From Sciurus carolinensis (taxonomy: Eukaryota; Chordata; Mammalia; Rodentia; Sciuridae): a DNA stretch of 64,000 nt. Positions within the stretch are counted from its first letter, which is position 1. Each line of letters opens with the position of its first letter. The position numbers were made by a program, and so were the translations under genes. The DNA is taken from NCBI RefSeq assembly GCF_902686445.1, contig NW_025920107.1:1116001-1180000 (forward strand). The letters run 5' to 3'. Positions 40,603 to 53,000 of this stretch are shown piece by piece. The notes under the pieces were generated by a model that did not search any database, was not told the origin of the DNA, and saw nothing but the letters and a program-made list of their open reading frames with translations.

Positions 40603-41358
40603 TCTTTTTTAATTTGTTCTTTTCAGTTATACATAACAATAAGATATTGTGACATGTTTATTGAAACATGGAGTATATCAAATTCTAATTGGGATCCCAG
40701 TCTTGTGGTCATACATGATGTGATTCATTGTGTTGTATTAACTTATGTATGGAAAGTTGTGTCATTTATTCCACTGTCTTTTCTATTCCTATACCCATTC
40801 CCTTCATTTCCCTTTGTCTAATCTACTTAACTACTATCCTTCCCCACTACTTTCTTCTGTTTTACATTCCATGTACCAGAGAGAACATTCAACCTTTGTA
40901 TTTTGGGGTTTGGCTTTTTTTACTTAGCTTGATAGTCCATGCTAGGATCCATCCATTTACTGGCAAATGTCAGAAAGTCATTCTTTTTTATATATGAGCA
41001 ATATTTCATTGTGTATCTATACCACATTTTCTTTATCCATTCATCTGTTGAAGGGCTCTTTGATTGGTTCCATAGCTTAGCTATTGTGAATTGAGCTGCT
41101 ATAAATATTGATGTATCCACATCACTGTAGTACACTGATGTTTTTCTTTTCTTATGAGGGATTGAACCCAGGGGTACTTAACTACTGAGTCACATCTTCA
41201 CCTACCTTTTTCATATTTTATTTAGAGACAAGGTCTTGCAGAATTGTTTGGGCCTTGTTAAGTTGTTGAGGCTGTCTTTGAACTCCTGATTCTCCTGCCT
41301 CTGCCTCCCAAGCTGCTGGGACAATATACTGATCTTAACTCCTTTGGATATAGAGTAT
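40603..41358 (-). mobile_element. L1 element B nested in L1 A
   Basis: A second L1 3' end (ttttttaatttgttcttttcagttatacataac) interrupts the ORF2 sequence of L1 A at gtagaagttttctggcag. It reads through its own pyrimidine tract and the ORF2 C-terminal region (minus frame 41135-40920) to ctttggatatagag. L1 A then continues. It is 5'-truncated. No clear target duplication was found. Confidence 0.82.
41140..41324 (-). mobile_element. B1-dID composite SINE inside L1 B
   Basis: ttatgagggattgaacccaggggtacttaactactgagtcacatc ... agacaaggtcttgcag ... cctgcctctgcctcccaagctgctggg. Flanked by TACACTGAT (41131-41139) and TATACTGAT (41325-41333), a 9-base duplication with one mismatch. Confidence 0.92.
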
Positions 41359-41639
41359 TTGGGACTTCTAAATATAGAATCATGTCATCAGCAAATAGAG
41401 TTTGATCTGTTATTTTCCTACTTATATCACTTTAATTTCTCTTTGTCTAATTTCTCTGGCTAGAATTTCGAGGATTATGTTGAGTAGAAGTGGTAAAAGG
41501 GGGCATACCTCACTTGTTCAAATTGTTATAGGAAATGCTTTCAATATTTCTCTATTTAGAAAGTTTCCCTTGGTTTTGATGTGTATAACTTTTACAATGC
41601 TGAGGTATTTTCCTTCTATCCCTGATGTTTCTTTTTCTT

Positions 41640-41723
41640 TTTTCTTTTGCATTGCTGGGGATTAAACCCAGGGCCTTGTGCATGCAAGGCAGGCACTCTA
41701 CCAACTGATCTATATCCCCAGAC
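41640..41723 (-). mobile_element. tRNA-like SINE inside L1 A
   Basis: ttttgcattgctggggattaaacccagggccttgtgcatgcaaggcaggcactctaccaactgatctatatccccag is antisense. Confidence 0.93.
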
Positions 41724-41890
41724 CTCTAGAGTTTTTAAGATGAATGGATACTATATGTTTTTCCATTTATTGAGATAAACTGTGGTTCTTAAACTGTGTT
41801 TAAGTCTATTTATTTGATGGATTACATTTATTGATATATGTATATTGAATCAATTGTGCATCCCTAGGATTAAACCCACTTAATCATGAT

Positions 41891-43579
41891 ATTTTAAATA
41901 ATCAAAGAAAATACAGAACACTTTTATGAAAACATATAACTTACTTATGGTGACTTTCTAGTTCACTGAATTCCTAATTAAATAAAAGTTTTCAAAACTA
42001 CACTTTCATTAATCTTTTGACATAATTATAAAATATACAATTAATGAGCAAACATTTGTTTTACAACTAACAGTAGACACAGATGTAAATTCTATTTTCA
42101 TAACCATTTTGTAAATACACCTTCCTCTCATCCCTTAGGGTCTTTACTTTAAAAGTGAACTAGAAATGACTATTTGCTGCTTCTTTTATCTTAACCACAT
42201 ATGCCATTCATTATGGTTCTTAGCCCTTACCCACATTGACTTAAGTTACATCTATAATTGTACAGTTAAAGTGTACTGTATTTTGTTCTCCATATTTTTG
42301 GAAATTCCCTACATTTGTAAATTCTTAAGTCAAAGATCTTGACCATAGCAGAGGTTTCTGTACACTTTCCTCAGGCTCCATCTTCATTGGGGTTGGGGTG
42401 CAGTAGAACCTGGTGTAGAAAAGGACCTATCTTGCATCCCAGGATGTGTGACATGGAAAACAAATGAAGAAAAACTGGTGAAGAATTTAATGTATCTTTA
42501 CCAGCTGAGTGGCCAGATGCTAATACAACAAACATCATTTTTAAAAAATTACATGCTTCCTCATGTGGGTCAAAATAAACCCTGTTTTAGACATATGAAG
42601 TAAAGTATCACTAAAGTGGTCTAAAAGGCTTGAGCTAGAGGAATCTTATCTAGAATGTACTAGTTTCAATTACTCTTCAGTCCTCAAACAAAATCAAGTT
42701 ATATAGAGGATGCTTAGCCAAATATATATGTCAAAGGTACAGATGCACCATGCTTTTTTTTTCCCCACACTGGACTTTTCTCCCATGTCTTAACCTTAGA
42801 AGGTAATTTCTAGGTTTGTAAACATTTCATAGCACCACACTTCTTAAAATTTCTGTCTAAACTTTGAGGTTATTGCATAGAAATTTTGATTAAGAAGGTC
42901 CAAATTTTGTTTTAAATTGCAAGAATATCATTTGTCCAAAAATAAACAAAAATCAAAAGTGATTCAAATGATTGAATCTAGTTAAATGGATTTCATTTTC
43001 TCCTTGTATAATTCTGTTTTACTCCTATAAGTAAAAAGGTGGTTTTAGAAATGGAGAAATTTTTTGTAAAAATTATGATCAATTGTTCTTTCTTCATTGA
43101 TAAATTTATAGATTTTGGGAATATTTTGAAATGGTGCTTCTGTTTTTCAATAATTTTTACTTATGTGGGTTTTGTTTAAATGTAAGACTAGCTCTTCAAA
43201 CTTAAATTTGAATAATGTTGCTTCAGACCTTATAAGTTTAATTCCTTAAATCTTTGAGTCTAACCTCGAATTTAATTCATAGAATCTCATTGCCAATAAA
43301 TTATAGAGTTTTGATGACCTGGGCTCTGGTTTTGAAGGGTAACAGCATTTCAGTTAATTACTGCAATTTAATAAATATAATTCAGAACAAGAATCCATAT
43401 CATTCTTAGGATGGTTGTATTTCTTAATTTGTTCTTGGGTATCTGGGAGAGTTCATTGACATATAATGACATGTAACATTTCAAATAAAGTTTTGAGAAT
43501 TAATGATGTTTTTCTTCAATTAGATCATTAGTTTGATATGCACTGAGATTTAAAAACATAGCATTTGCCATTCTCTCAT
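41891..43579. other. Unique AT-rich sequence, 1.7 kb
   Basis: Nothing recognised. Confidence 0.4.
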
Positions 43580-43762
43580 TATTTCTTGTACTGGGAATTG
43601 AAACCAGGATCAGTTTACTGATAAACTACATACAGTCCTATTTCTTTTTAGTTTTGAGGCATGTTCTTACTGAGATGTTGAGGCTGACCTCAAACTTGTA
43701 GTCTTCCTGCCTCAGATACTTGAGTCACTGGGATTTTAGATATGTGACATCATGCTCCCTCA
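43580..43762 (-). mobile_element. B1-dID composite SINE, old
   Basis: ttgtactgggaattgaaaccaggatcagtttactgataaac ... gttttgaggcatgttcttactgag ... cctgcctcagatacttgagtcactgggattttagatatgtgacatcatg. Diverged throughout. Confidence 0.85.
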
Positions 43763-43774
43763 CTACCCTCTTAT

Positions 43775-43879
43775 TATTTTTATTTTATTTACTTCTTTAT
43801 TTCTGGTGCTGGAAATTGAACCCAGGGCCTTGTGCTTGCAAGGCATGTACTCTACCAACTGAGCTATACCTCCAACCTT
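43775..43879 (-). mobile_element. tRNA-like SINE
   Basis: T/A-rich tail, then tctggtgctggaaattgaacccagggccttgtgcttgcaaggcatgtactctaccaactgagctatacctcc; antisense. Confidence 0.93.
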
Positions 43880-44677
43880 TTCTCTATTTTGTTTGTTTTA
43901 CCCCCTTTTTAATTACCAGAGTTAGCCCCTTCTAAATCTGACTTTTTGAGTGGTTGATCCAACTAAATTTACTTTGGAATTATAAAAACTTAATAACTGT
44001 ACCCAAGAAAAGGTAACTTTGTGATGACATATCTGAATCACATGTATGTAGGTAGATTTCTACTGAAAGAGGTAATAAAACATAGGAGTACTTTGAAGAA
44101 CTCCATCTTCCCCCTTATTAACACTCTTTAAAGGTATGGTAATAAATTGACATGAGTACAAATATTTTCTTAAAATATTCCAAGGACCTCAATTATAGTT
44201 GATTGGTTCTTTTTTTTTTTCCATCCCCATTTATACTTGATCATGTGGCACATAGTTACAGTTCAATTATGGCATCTTCTGTGGCTGGAGCCATACTTGA
44301 CAGTGATGTGCACAAAAAGGTGAGGGTCTGTGCCAGCTCTGGGAAAGTTCATGAACAGGGCAGAGATGCCCACATAATCAGCTAACTCTAGTACTGAGGT
44401 AAAACTGCTTTTCTTAGCAACGTAAACATGATATAAGTAACAGGTTTTTTGTTGCCTTCTACAAGGCAAATATGGGTTAATGGTGTGGTGTTACCCCAGT
44501 TGCACAAATTTGTCTGTCTTCGGGTTGCAAATAGAAATTTGCAAGAATATAGCCAATGATGTGTTCAGTGCTCAGATAATACAAATAGAGTTCTCTCTGC
44601 CTCAAGTTTATTAACCTGAAGGCAAGATTGTAAGTTTTTCCTTTTAATGTCATATGAAAAGCAACAGAGAGACAGAT

Positions 44678-44680
<3 letters not shown>
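43880..44680. other. Unique sequence
   Basis: 44265-44390 is slightly G+C-richer and open on both strands, but no product was recognised. Confidence 0.3.

Positions 44681-44728
<48 letters not shown>
44681..44728. repeat. (GA)n microsatellite
   Basis: 24 perfect GA units; the poly Leu-Ser frames over it are artefacts. Confidence 0.98.
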
Positions 44729-44730
<2 letters not shown>

Positions 44731-45610
44731 ATGGGTGGGGGAGTTGGCCAAAACCAAATTACTAAGACCTGGCACAAGTTTGTTTGCTTTAAGTTTATTA
44801 TAAACAAAGACCAAACAGCAAATATCTTTGTCATTTCCAATCTTGTTTTGCTGCACCAACTCTGCACTTGGTCTGAGTGGAAGAGGTTTTGACATCACTT
44901 TGAATGTTTTTTTCCCTGAAATATGTGAGAGCTCTTCTATGGGGGATATAGGGAGAAATATTAAATACTTTGATGCAAAATGTGTCTTAGTCCCACTGGA
45001 ACATTATGTTCCCAGATAACAGAGGGTTTGTTTTATTTACTTCCTTATCCCAAATACATCAAACATTGACTACCATGGTTGAATAAATACATATAGAAAT
45101 GATTGACTATTACCAGATTATAAATATCACAGATGTCTTGGTGTCCTTCCTTGAACAACCTATGTGAGGGGGAAAAAGGCACTGAGGATGGTTTGCTAGA
45201 TATGTTGCACTAGTTTGCTGAATTGTATGCAGAAGGAGGGTTCAACTCCAAAAGATTGTCCTTGATTTTTCTTGCTATAAGCCACATTTTAATTATCCCA
45301 ATTTTTTCCTGAAAAAATAAAACCACACATTTCTTCCATTTTCACAAGTCATTGAAGAGTTAGCATAAAATTGTGTTCTTCAGAGAACAGAGGATGTAAC
45401 TTTCAAGAATATTTTCTAAATTCTCCAGTACATTATCAGTGAGAATAATAAAAATATTTTTTTCTTTTCTGTTTAAGGAATTTTATGCCATATTCTTGGA
45501 AGCATATTTACATCCAATCTCTCTTATCAATGGGTCAGTGTTATGAGTCAAGAATAGCAATGATGATAAAATTAATATAATCCAAATGTAATTATTCTAC
45601 CTGGCCATTC
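44729..45610. other. Unique AT-rich sequence
   Basis: Nothing recognised. Confidence 0.35.
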
Positions 45611-45614
45611 TCCA

Positions 45615-47140
45615 AATTACTAACTTTATCTTGAATCCCACTTTATCAGGTATGAGACTAGAAACACCTGCTTGCTTATGAGATCCATGTGAATGATAAG
45701 TTTCTACCATCCTTTTACCTTCAGTCTGTGAATGTCTTTGTCTATGAGGTGAGACGACTGGAGACAGAATATTGCTTGGTCTTGTTTTTTAATCCAACCT
45801 ACCAGCCTGTGCTTTGGAGTGATAAATTGAGTACACTAACACTCAGAATTATTATTGGAAGATGAATTTTATTTCCTGGCATTTTGATTTATTTCTAGTT
45901 TTAAAGTTGAATTAGATTTTCTTTTGATATACCATTCTTCAAGTGTAGTTTCATCCTCTGATAGTTTTCATATGTGATCTCCATTTCTTCCTCATGAAAT
46001 ATTCATTTAATATGTTTTGTAGTGCCAGCTTTCTCATTGTGAATTCTTTAAACTTGTGTTTATTAAAAGTTATGAAAGGTTTTTATTTCTTCCTCAAATA
46101 TGAAGTTTATTTTTCCACGGAATAGTATTCTTGGATAGCATCCATTTTTTTTTTTGGAAACTTTGTTTAAATTATTTCAAGTCCTCCTAGTTTTTATGGC
46201 CTGGGTTGAAAAATCACCTGAAATCCAGATTGATCTATTTCTAAATGTGACCATTTTTCTCTTGCTGCTTCGAAAATTCTGTCCTTTTTCTGTATGTTAG
46301 GCAGAAAAGTGCTTCTAAATGAGTTTGCTGTAATTTTTGTATATTTGGAGTGCTATATGCCTCCTGTATTTGATTTTTCATTTTATTTTTAAAGTTTGTG
46401 AGTCTTCCTGTTATTATTTTATTGAAAATATTGTGCATTCCTTTAATTTGTACCTCTGAGCCCCTATAATGCCTAGATTTTAACTTTTACTATTATCTCA
46501 TAATTCTTGAAAATTCTGTTCATGGTCTCTTAACACTTTTTCTCCATGTTCAAGTTTATTTCCAAGATCATGGGGCTGGGGTTGTCGTAGAGCACTTGCC
46601 TAGAAAGTGTAAGGCACTGAGTTCAATTCTCAGCACCACATATAAGTGAATAAAATAAAGGTCTATCACACAATATTTAAAAATAAATTATGTAATTAAT
46701 TGTGTTTGTTGCCTGAAATATATCTTTCAAATGATCTAGTCTATTAGTAATGCTTTCCATTGAATTTTTTTAAATTTATTTTAATTGTAAACAAATGGGA
46801 TACATGTTGATTCTCTGTTTGAATTTTTAACTTGGTATATTAATTCTTCCATTTCAAGTATTTCCAGTTGATCTCCTTTTCAAAGTAATCTTTCACTTAT
46901 TTTCTATCTGATTCCACTCTTTACATCATATTTTACCTCTTAGATCATCTTATCTACTAACTTTCTATATTTCATCCCTGACATTTCCTGCACTGCAATG
47001 TCAATGGAGTCTACTGTGAATCCTTCTGTTTTGTTGTGGTAGTTTTCCCTTTCTTCTTCATATTGTTTATGTATCTACTCATCTATTTGAATGGATTTGA
47101 AGTAGTGGGCTTCTACTCTGCAAGCTTTTAGCTATCTTGT
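45615..47140 (-). mobile_element. L1 element C, 5' part
   Basis: Antisense L1 from within the ORF2 5' region (cttgaatcccactttatcaggtatgag, cf. 53769-53790 in L1 G) through ORF1-side sequence (tttcatccctgacatttcctgcactgcaatg). Split by an ID SINE at 46567. It lacks the 3' half. Confidence 0.75.
46567..46680 (+). mobile_element. ID-type SINE inside L1 C
   Basis: atcatggggctggggttgtcgtagagcacttgcctagaaagtgtaaggcactgagttcaattctcagcaccacatataagtgaataaaataaag. It has a small deletion in the A box (ggctcagtg is missing). Confidence 0.9.
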
Positions 47141-47615
47141 AGGTTTACAGTGCCTCACAGATTAGGGGAGTCAAATAAAAAGAAAAGCCCTTATATATAA
47201 TATATGGGATTAAATTAAGTACTTAGTTCCTTTTATGACATCTACAATGTTGGTTGACACAGTAAACAAAAATGGTGAGATCAGCAATTTCAGTAAAAAC
47301 AATAAGTACTCCTAAAGTTATATCTGTCATAAACTCAAATAATAGGTATTATTTATGAATTTCTGTGTATTAACTGTTGCTATAGCATTAGTGGTAGGGT
47401 CTGACATTTTATAAATCAGTGGTAAGAAAAATTAAAAATAGAGTTAAGAGGAAAGAAGGGATCAGAGGGTAGAAAAAGGTTTGCAATTTCAAAAGTTGAA
47501 TAGGGCTGATGCAGAGGCAACATAGGATGTGTTGTTTATGAGGGGGAGGAGAAGAAATAGAGGCATAAAAGCAAGAGTGAAAGAGCGGACAATGAGTTTG
47601 TCTTTTATTGGTTTG
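47141..47615. other. Unique sequence
   Basis: Nothing recognised; purine-rich at 47440-47590. Confidence 0.35.
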
Positions 47616-48124
47616 TCTTCTATTTTTAGATTTTTAAATTAGTGCATTATAGATATACATAAAATTGAAATTCACTGTGATTTTTTCATTTATGTACATG
47701 AGAGAGTTTTGTTTGTTTCATTCTACTATTTATCCCTTTGTCCCCCTTCCCTTCCCTGTAACCCATTCTTTTACTTCACAGATGTCTCTTCTATTTTTAT
47801 TGGATTTCCCCTTTTTCCATTATTTGGTCAAGCATTCACATATGAGGGGAAACATTTGACCCTTGACTTTCTGAGTCTGGTTTATTTCACATAAAATTTT
47901 GTTCTTCAGTTTAATCAATTTTCCATCAAGTGCTATCATTTTATTCCTTTGTATGACTAAGTAAAACTCCATTGTTTATTCACACCATATTTTCTTTATC
48001 CATTAGTCTGTCGATGGGTATGTGGGCTGGTTTTGGAATTTGGTTATTGTGAATTGTATTGTTTTAAACACTGAAGTGGCTGTGTCTTTATAGTATGCTG
48101 ATTTTAGATGTTTAGATATATACA

Positions 48125-48210
48125 GAGGAGTGGAACAACGGGGTGCACTCTAACTTTCTATTCTTCTGAGGAGTGGAACAACTAGGTTCACTCTAATTTC
48201 CTATTCTTCT
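48125..48210. repeat. Two-copy 43-bp tandem duplication
   Basis: gaggagtggaacaac is repeated at 48125 and 48168 with the following cactctaa..ttctattcttct also repeated. Confidence 0.88.
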
Positions 48211-48975
48211 GTGTGTTCATATAGAAACATAGGAAAGTTATGTCTGATTCATTCTACTGTCATTCTTATTCCTCTCCCCTCCTTTCCCTTCATTCTCCTT
48301 TATCTAATCCAATAAACTCCTATACTTTGCTACCCCCTGATATGTGGATCCCTCACATTACTCACATTATTCTTGGTAATTGCTATTGTAGTGGAGTGAG
48401 TTAAAATTTTGATATAGTTCTTTTTGAATGTAGTAGTTTTATTGAAGTATAGGAAAAGAGCAAGGGGACAATAATAGACTTTCTCCTCCATGCAGTTTTG
48501 ATTTGCATTTTTCTGATTGAGGGAGATGTCGAACATTTTTTCATATATATGTTGGCCATTTGTATTTCTTCTCATGAGCAATGTGTGTTTAGATTTCTTC
48601 CCCATTCAGTAAGTGGGGGAGTTCATGGTGTTTCCAGTTCTTTTTATATTCTGTATTTTAATTTCCTATCTGAGGAGAAGGTGAAAAAGATTTTTTTCCA
48701 TTGTTAGGCTCTTTATTCACATTCTTGTTTTCTTTGTGTTGAAGAAGTTTTGAAATTTTATTTCATCCTACTTATTGATTCTTGGTTTTATTTCTTGTGT
48801 GGAAGTTTATGCATTTGTCAATATATTGGAGTGTTGGACCTACATTTTCTTTGAGCAACTGTAATTTCTGGTTTTATTCCTAGGTCTTCGATACACTTGG
48901 TGTTGGCTTTTGTGCAGGGTGAGAAATAGTGATTAAGTTTTATTTTTTTCTACATGTGGGTATCCTGTTTTCATA

Positions 48976-48987
48976 GCACCATTTCTT
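48976..48987. repeat. Target-site duplication of L1 E, left
   Basis: GCACCATTTCTT, identical to 49633-49644. Confidence 0.9.
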
Positions 48988-49632
48988 TTTTTTTTAATTT
49001 CATTATTATTATTTTTATTTAGCTTTTAATTTTTTTCCAGGCTGCATTTTGATTCACTGTAGATAAATGGAGTATATCATTTTGTTTCTATGGTTGTACA
49101 CAATGTAGATTCATACCATTTGTGTAATCATACATGTACATAAGGAATGATATCTGTCTCATTCCACCATTTTTTATACCTCCTCCCTCTCATTTCCTTT
49201 TATATATTCTAAAGATTCCCCATTATTCTCTCATTCCTCACACCCCACTCCCGTTATATATCATTATCCACTTATCAGAGAGAACATTCAGCTTTTGGTT
49301 TTTTGGACTTGGCTTATTTCACATAACATGATATTCTCCAATTCCATACATTTATTTGCAAATGCCATAATATTATTCTTTATGGCTGGATAGTATTCCA
49401 TTTTGTATATATATATTAGAGTTTCTTTATCCATTCATCTGTTGAAGAGCATCTCAGTTCCACAATCTAGCTATTGTGAAGTGAGTTGCTATAAATATTG
49501 ATGTGGCTGTGTTACTATAGTTTGCTGATTTTAGGTCCTTTGAGTATAAACTAAGGAGTGGGATAACTAAGTCAAAAGGTGGGTCCATTCCAAATTTTCT
49601 TAGGATTCTCCATACTGCTTTCCAGAGTGGCT
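48988..49632 (-). mobile_element. L1 element E nested in L1 D
   Basis: A 645-bp 5'-truncated L1 in antisense. The T-run tail is at 48988, with 3' UTR (gctgcattttgattcactgtagataaatggag) and the ORF2 C-terminus (minus frame 49639-49454 with [10 protein letters not shown]). Perfect 12-base duplication on both sides, with the sequence of L1 D continuous across it. Confidence 0.94.
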
Positions 49633-49850
49633 GCACCATTTCTTAAAAGTCTCTATTTTCCAACATATATTTTTTGTAGTTTTGTCACATGTCACGTCAC
49701 TGTATCTATGTGGATTTGTCTATTGTTTTCTATTCCATTGGTTATATATATGTCATATATATATAAATTTATATGTATATATATGTATTTATTTATATGT
49801 ATTTTCATATAAATTTATATATGTAAATGAAAAAATATATATAAATTATT
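49633..49850 (-). mobile_element. L1 element D, right part
   Basis: Resumes with caccatttcttaaaagtctctattttccaacat and tctattgttttctattccattgg (ORF2 antisense), then passes into an AT-rich simple-sequence run (49741-49850). Confidence 0.82.
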
Positions 49851-49915
49851 TTTTGGTACTAGTGATTGAACATAGAAATGATTTGCCGATTAGCTATGTA
49901 GACTACTAACCACTT
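49851..49915 (-). mobile_element. SINE fragment
   Basis: ttttggtactagtgattgaacatagaaatgatttgccgattagctat looks like a decayed B1-dID ID half. Confidence 0.5.
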
Positions 49916-49919
49916 TTAA

Positions 49920-50080
49920 ATGATTTCCATATTTTTATTAGTACTTTATAGTTTTACATAATGATGAGATTTATTGTTACATATTCATACATGCATTCAA
50001 TATAAAAATATACAACATCATTTCCCAGTGTTTTTCTTTTCTTTTCCCTCCCTCCCCCAGGTTCCTTTCTTCATTTTTTA
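49920..50080 (-). mobile_element. L1 3' UTR fragment F
   Basis: attagtactttatagttttacataatgatgagatttattg ... ttttcccagtgtttttc...ccctccctccccc: antisense 3' UTR with its pyrimidine tract, cut off before ORF2. Confidence 0.7.
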
Positions 50081-50084
50081 TTTG

Positions 50085-53000
50085 TTGTTTTTAGATATAC
50101 ATGACAGTTGAGTATATTCTGAGATATTATACATACATGGAATATAGCTTATTCTAATTAGGATTCTATTCTTGTGGTTGTACATGATGTAGAATTTTAC
50201 TGGTCATGTATTCATATGTGAAAATAGGACAGTTATATAAAATTCATTTTAATGTCTTTTCTATTCCCATGCCACTCCCTTATAATTTTTCCTCTTTGTC
50301 TAATCCAATGAACTTCTGTTTTTCATTCACAACCCCTTATTTTGTGTTAGCATCCACATATCAGAGAGAATATTTGGCCTATGATTTTTGGGGACTGGCT
50401 TATTTCACTTAGCATGATAGTGATTCATCCATTTACCAGCAAATGGCATAATCTCATTCTTCTTTATGGATGAGTAATATTTCATTGTGTATATACACCA
50501 TATTCTCTTTATCCATTCATCTGTTGAGGGGAACCAAGTTTTGTTCCATAGCTTTGCTCTTATGAAGTGAGCTCCATCACTCTAGTATGGTGATTTTAAA
50601 TTTTTTGATATCTACTGAGTAGTGGGATAACTTTGTCAAATGGTGGTTCCATTCCATATTTTCTGAGGAATGTCCATATTGCTTTCCAGAGTGGTTTCAC
50701 CTATTTGCAGTCCTACCAGCAATGTAAGAGTGAACATTTTTTCCCACATTCTCACCAATATTTATTATTGTATTATTGAAAATTGCCATTCTGACTGGAA
50801 TGGGATGAAATCTCAGTAGTTTTAATTTGCATTCATCTAAATGCTAAAGACATTAAACCTTTTCTCACATATTTGTTGACCATTTGTATTTCTTCTGTGA
50901 AGTGCTTGCTAAGTATCTTTGCCTATTTATTGATTTTTTTGGTGTTAAGCTTTTTGAGTCTTTATATATTCTAGATATTAATGCTCTGTCTGTAGTGAAG
51001 GTGGCAAAGATTTGTCTCATTCTGTAGATTTTATTTTCATGTTCTTGTTTTCTTTGCTGTGATGAAGAATTTTAGTTTGATGCCATCCCATTTATTCATT
51101 CTTTATTTTACTTTATGTGCTTTAGAAATCTTGTTGAGGAAGGTGGTTCCTAAGGCAACATGGTGGACATTTTGGCCTATATCTTTGGATAGTAGGCAAA
51201 GTATCTCTGATCTGATGTATAGGTCCTTGACCCAGATTGAGATGAGTTTTGTGCAGGTTGAGGAATAGGGCTTAAGTTTTACTGTAGTACATATAAATTT
51301 CCAGTCTTACCAGCACAATATATTGAAGAGTCTATCTTTATCCAGTATATGTTTTTGTCACCTTTGTATATTATGAGATAACTGCATATATATATATAGG
51401 TTTTTCTCTGTGTCTACTATTCTGTACCATTTGTCTTCATGTCTGTTTTTGTGCCAATACCATGCTGTTTATTATTACTATATCTCTGTATTATAACTTA
51501 AGGTCTGATGTTGTGATGCCTCCTGCTTCAGTTTTCTAACTAAGGCTTCCTTTAGTTATTTAGGGCCTTTGTTTTTCCAAACAAATTTCATGATTGCTTT
51601 TTCTATTTCTGTGAATAAAATCATTGGAATTTTTATAGCAGTTGCATTAAATCTGTATAATGCTTTTGGTAGTGTGTCATTTTGACATATTAATTCTGCC
51701 TATCCAAGAACATGGGAGATCTTTTGATCTTCTAAGGTCTTCTTTAATTACTTTATTTATTGTTCTACAGGTATTTTGACTCTTGTTAGATTTATTTCCA
51801 AGTATTTTTTGAGGCTATTGTGAATGACTAGTGTCCTAATTTTGCTTTCAGCTGATTCATCAAGAGTGTATAGGAACACAATTGATTTATGGCATTAATT
51901 TTATATCCTGCTACTTTTCTGAATTTGTTAATGGATTCTAGAAGCTCTCTGGTGGAGTTTTTTGAGTCTTCTAAATTTAGAATCATGTCATTTGCAAATA
52001 GATATAGTTTGTTTATCTTTTCTCATTCATATTCCTTTAATGTCTTTCTTTTGTTCAATTGCTCTGTCTAGACTTTCAAAGACTATGTTGAATAGAAGTG
52101 GGAAAAAAAGTGCATTCGTGTCTTGTTCCAGTTTCTATCAGGAATACTTTCAATTTTTTTTCCATTTAGAATCATAGTGACCTTTGGTTTAGCATATATA
52201 ATATTTATAATGTTGAGGAATATTTCTAATTTTTTTGGTGTTTTAAGAATGAAAAAATGCTGAATTTTTTCAAATGCTTTTTCTGCATCTATTGTGATGA
52301 TTCTGTAATTTTTATATTTAAATCTGTTGATGTGATGAATTTTGTGTATTGATTTCTGTATGTTAAACCATTCTTGTATTCCTGGCACAAACCTCACTAG
52401 ATCATGGTGCTCTATCTTTTTATTATGTTCTTTGCAGTGTTTTATTTACAATTTTGCATCTATGTTCATCAGGATAATTGGTCTTTCTTTCCTTGCTGTA
52501 TCTTTATCTGGTTTTGTTATCAGGGTGATATTAGTTTCATAGAATGAGTTTGGAAATGTTTTCTCCATTTCTATTTTATTTAATAATTTAAGAAATATTA
52601 ATGTAACACATTCTATGAAGGTCTGGAAAAACTTGGCTAAGAATCTATCCAGTCCTGGGATTTTCTTTGTGGTAGGATTTGATGGCATCTTCAATTTCAT
52701 TGCTTCAAGTTGTTCTGTTTATATTTTCTGTGAACTCCTTCATTAAATTGGATAGTTCATATTTCTCTAGAAATTTTTGATGATTTCATGATTTTCTATC
52801 TTATTAAAGTATAGATTTTTAAAGTATAGTTTCTATCATCTGAGTTTCAGTAGTGTCTGTGGTGCTACTTCATTTTCATTATGAATTTTAGTAATTTGAA
52901 TTTTCTCTCTTTCTTCATTAGCATGACTAAGGGTTTATCAAATTTATTAATTTGCTCAAAGAACCAACTTTTTTATTGACTTTTTGAATTTTATTTGTTT

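Larger units (their letters stand above)
38490..41890 (-). mobile_element. L1 element A, antisense, interrupted
   Basis: The 3' end is at left (tttttttaatttatttttaaaatttagatg). ORF2-derived sequence runs rightward: ggctatataccaagaaatggg, gtggttgcatcaattgacaatcccaccagc, cttgcaaactcagg-like, ccatgctgtttttgttacttt. It is broken by an ID SINE (40165), L1 B (40603-41358) and a tRNA-like SINE (41640). It resumes at 41359 (cttctaaatatagaatcatgtcatcagcaaatag) and ends near 41890. No long frame survives. Confidence 0.9.
47620..48987 (-). mobile_element. L1 element D, left part
   Basis: The antisense L1 3' UTR begins at ttttagatttttaaattagtgcattatagatatac. The ORF2 C-terminal region follows, containing a 43-base tandem duplication (48125-48210) and a second stretch of 3' UTR-like sequence (48215-48350) that is out of order, so the copy is rearranged. 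The element continues after the nested L1 E at 49633-49850. Confidence 0.85.

Noticed and set aside
44565..44898. Frames with long Leu-Ser repeats
   Set aside because: Translation of the (GA)n microsatellite at 44681-44728.
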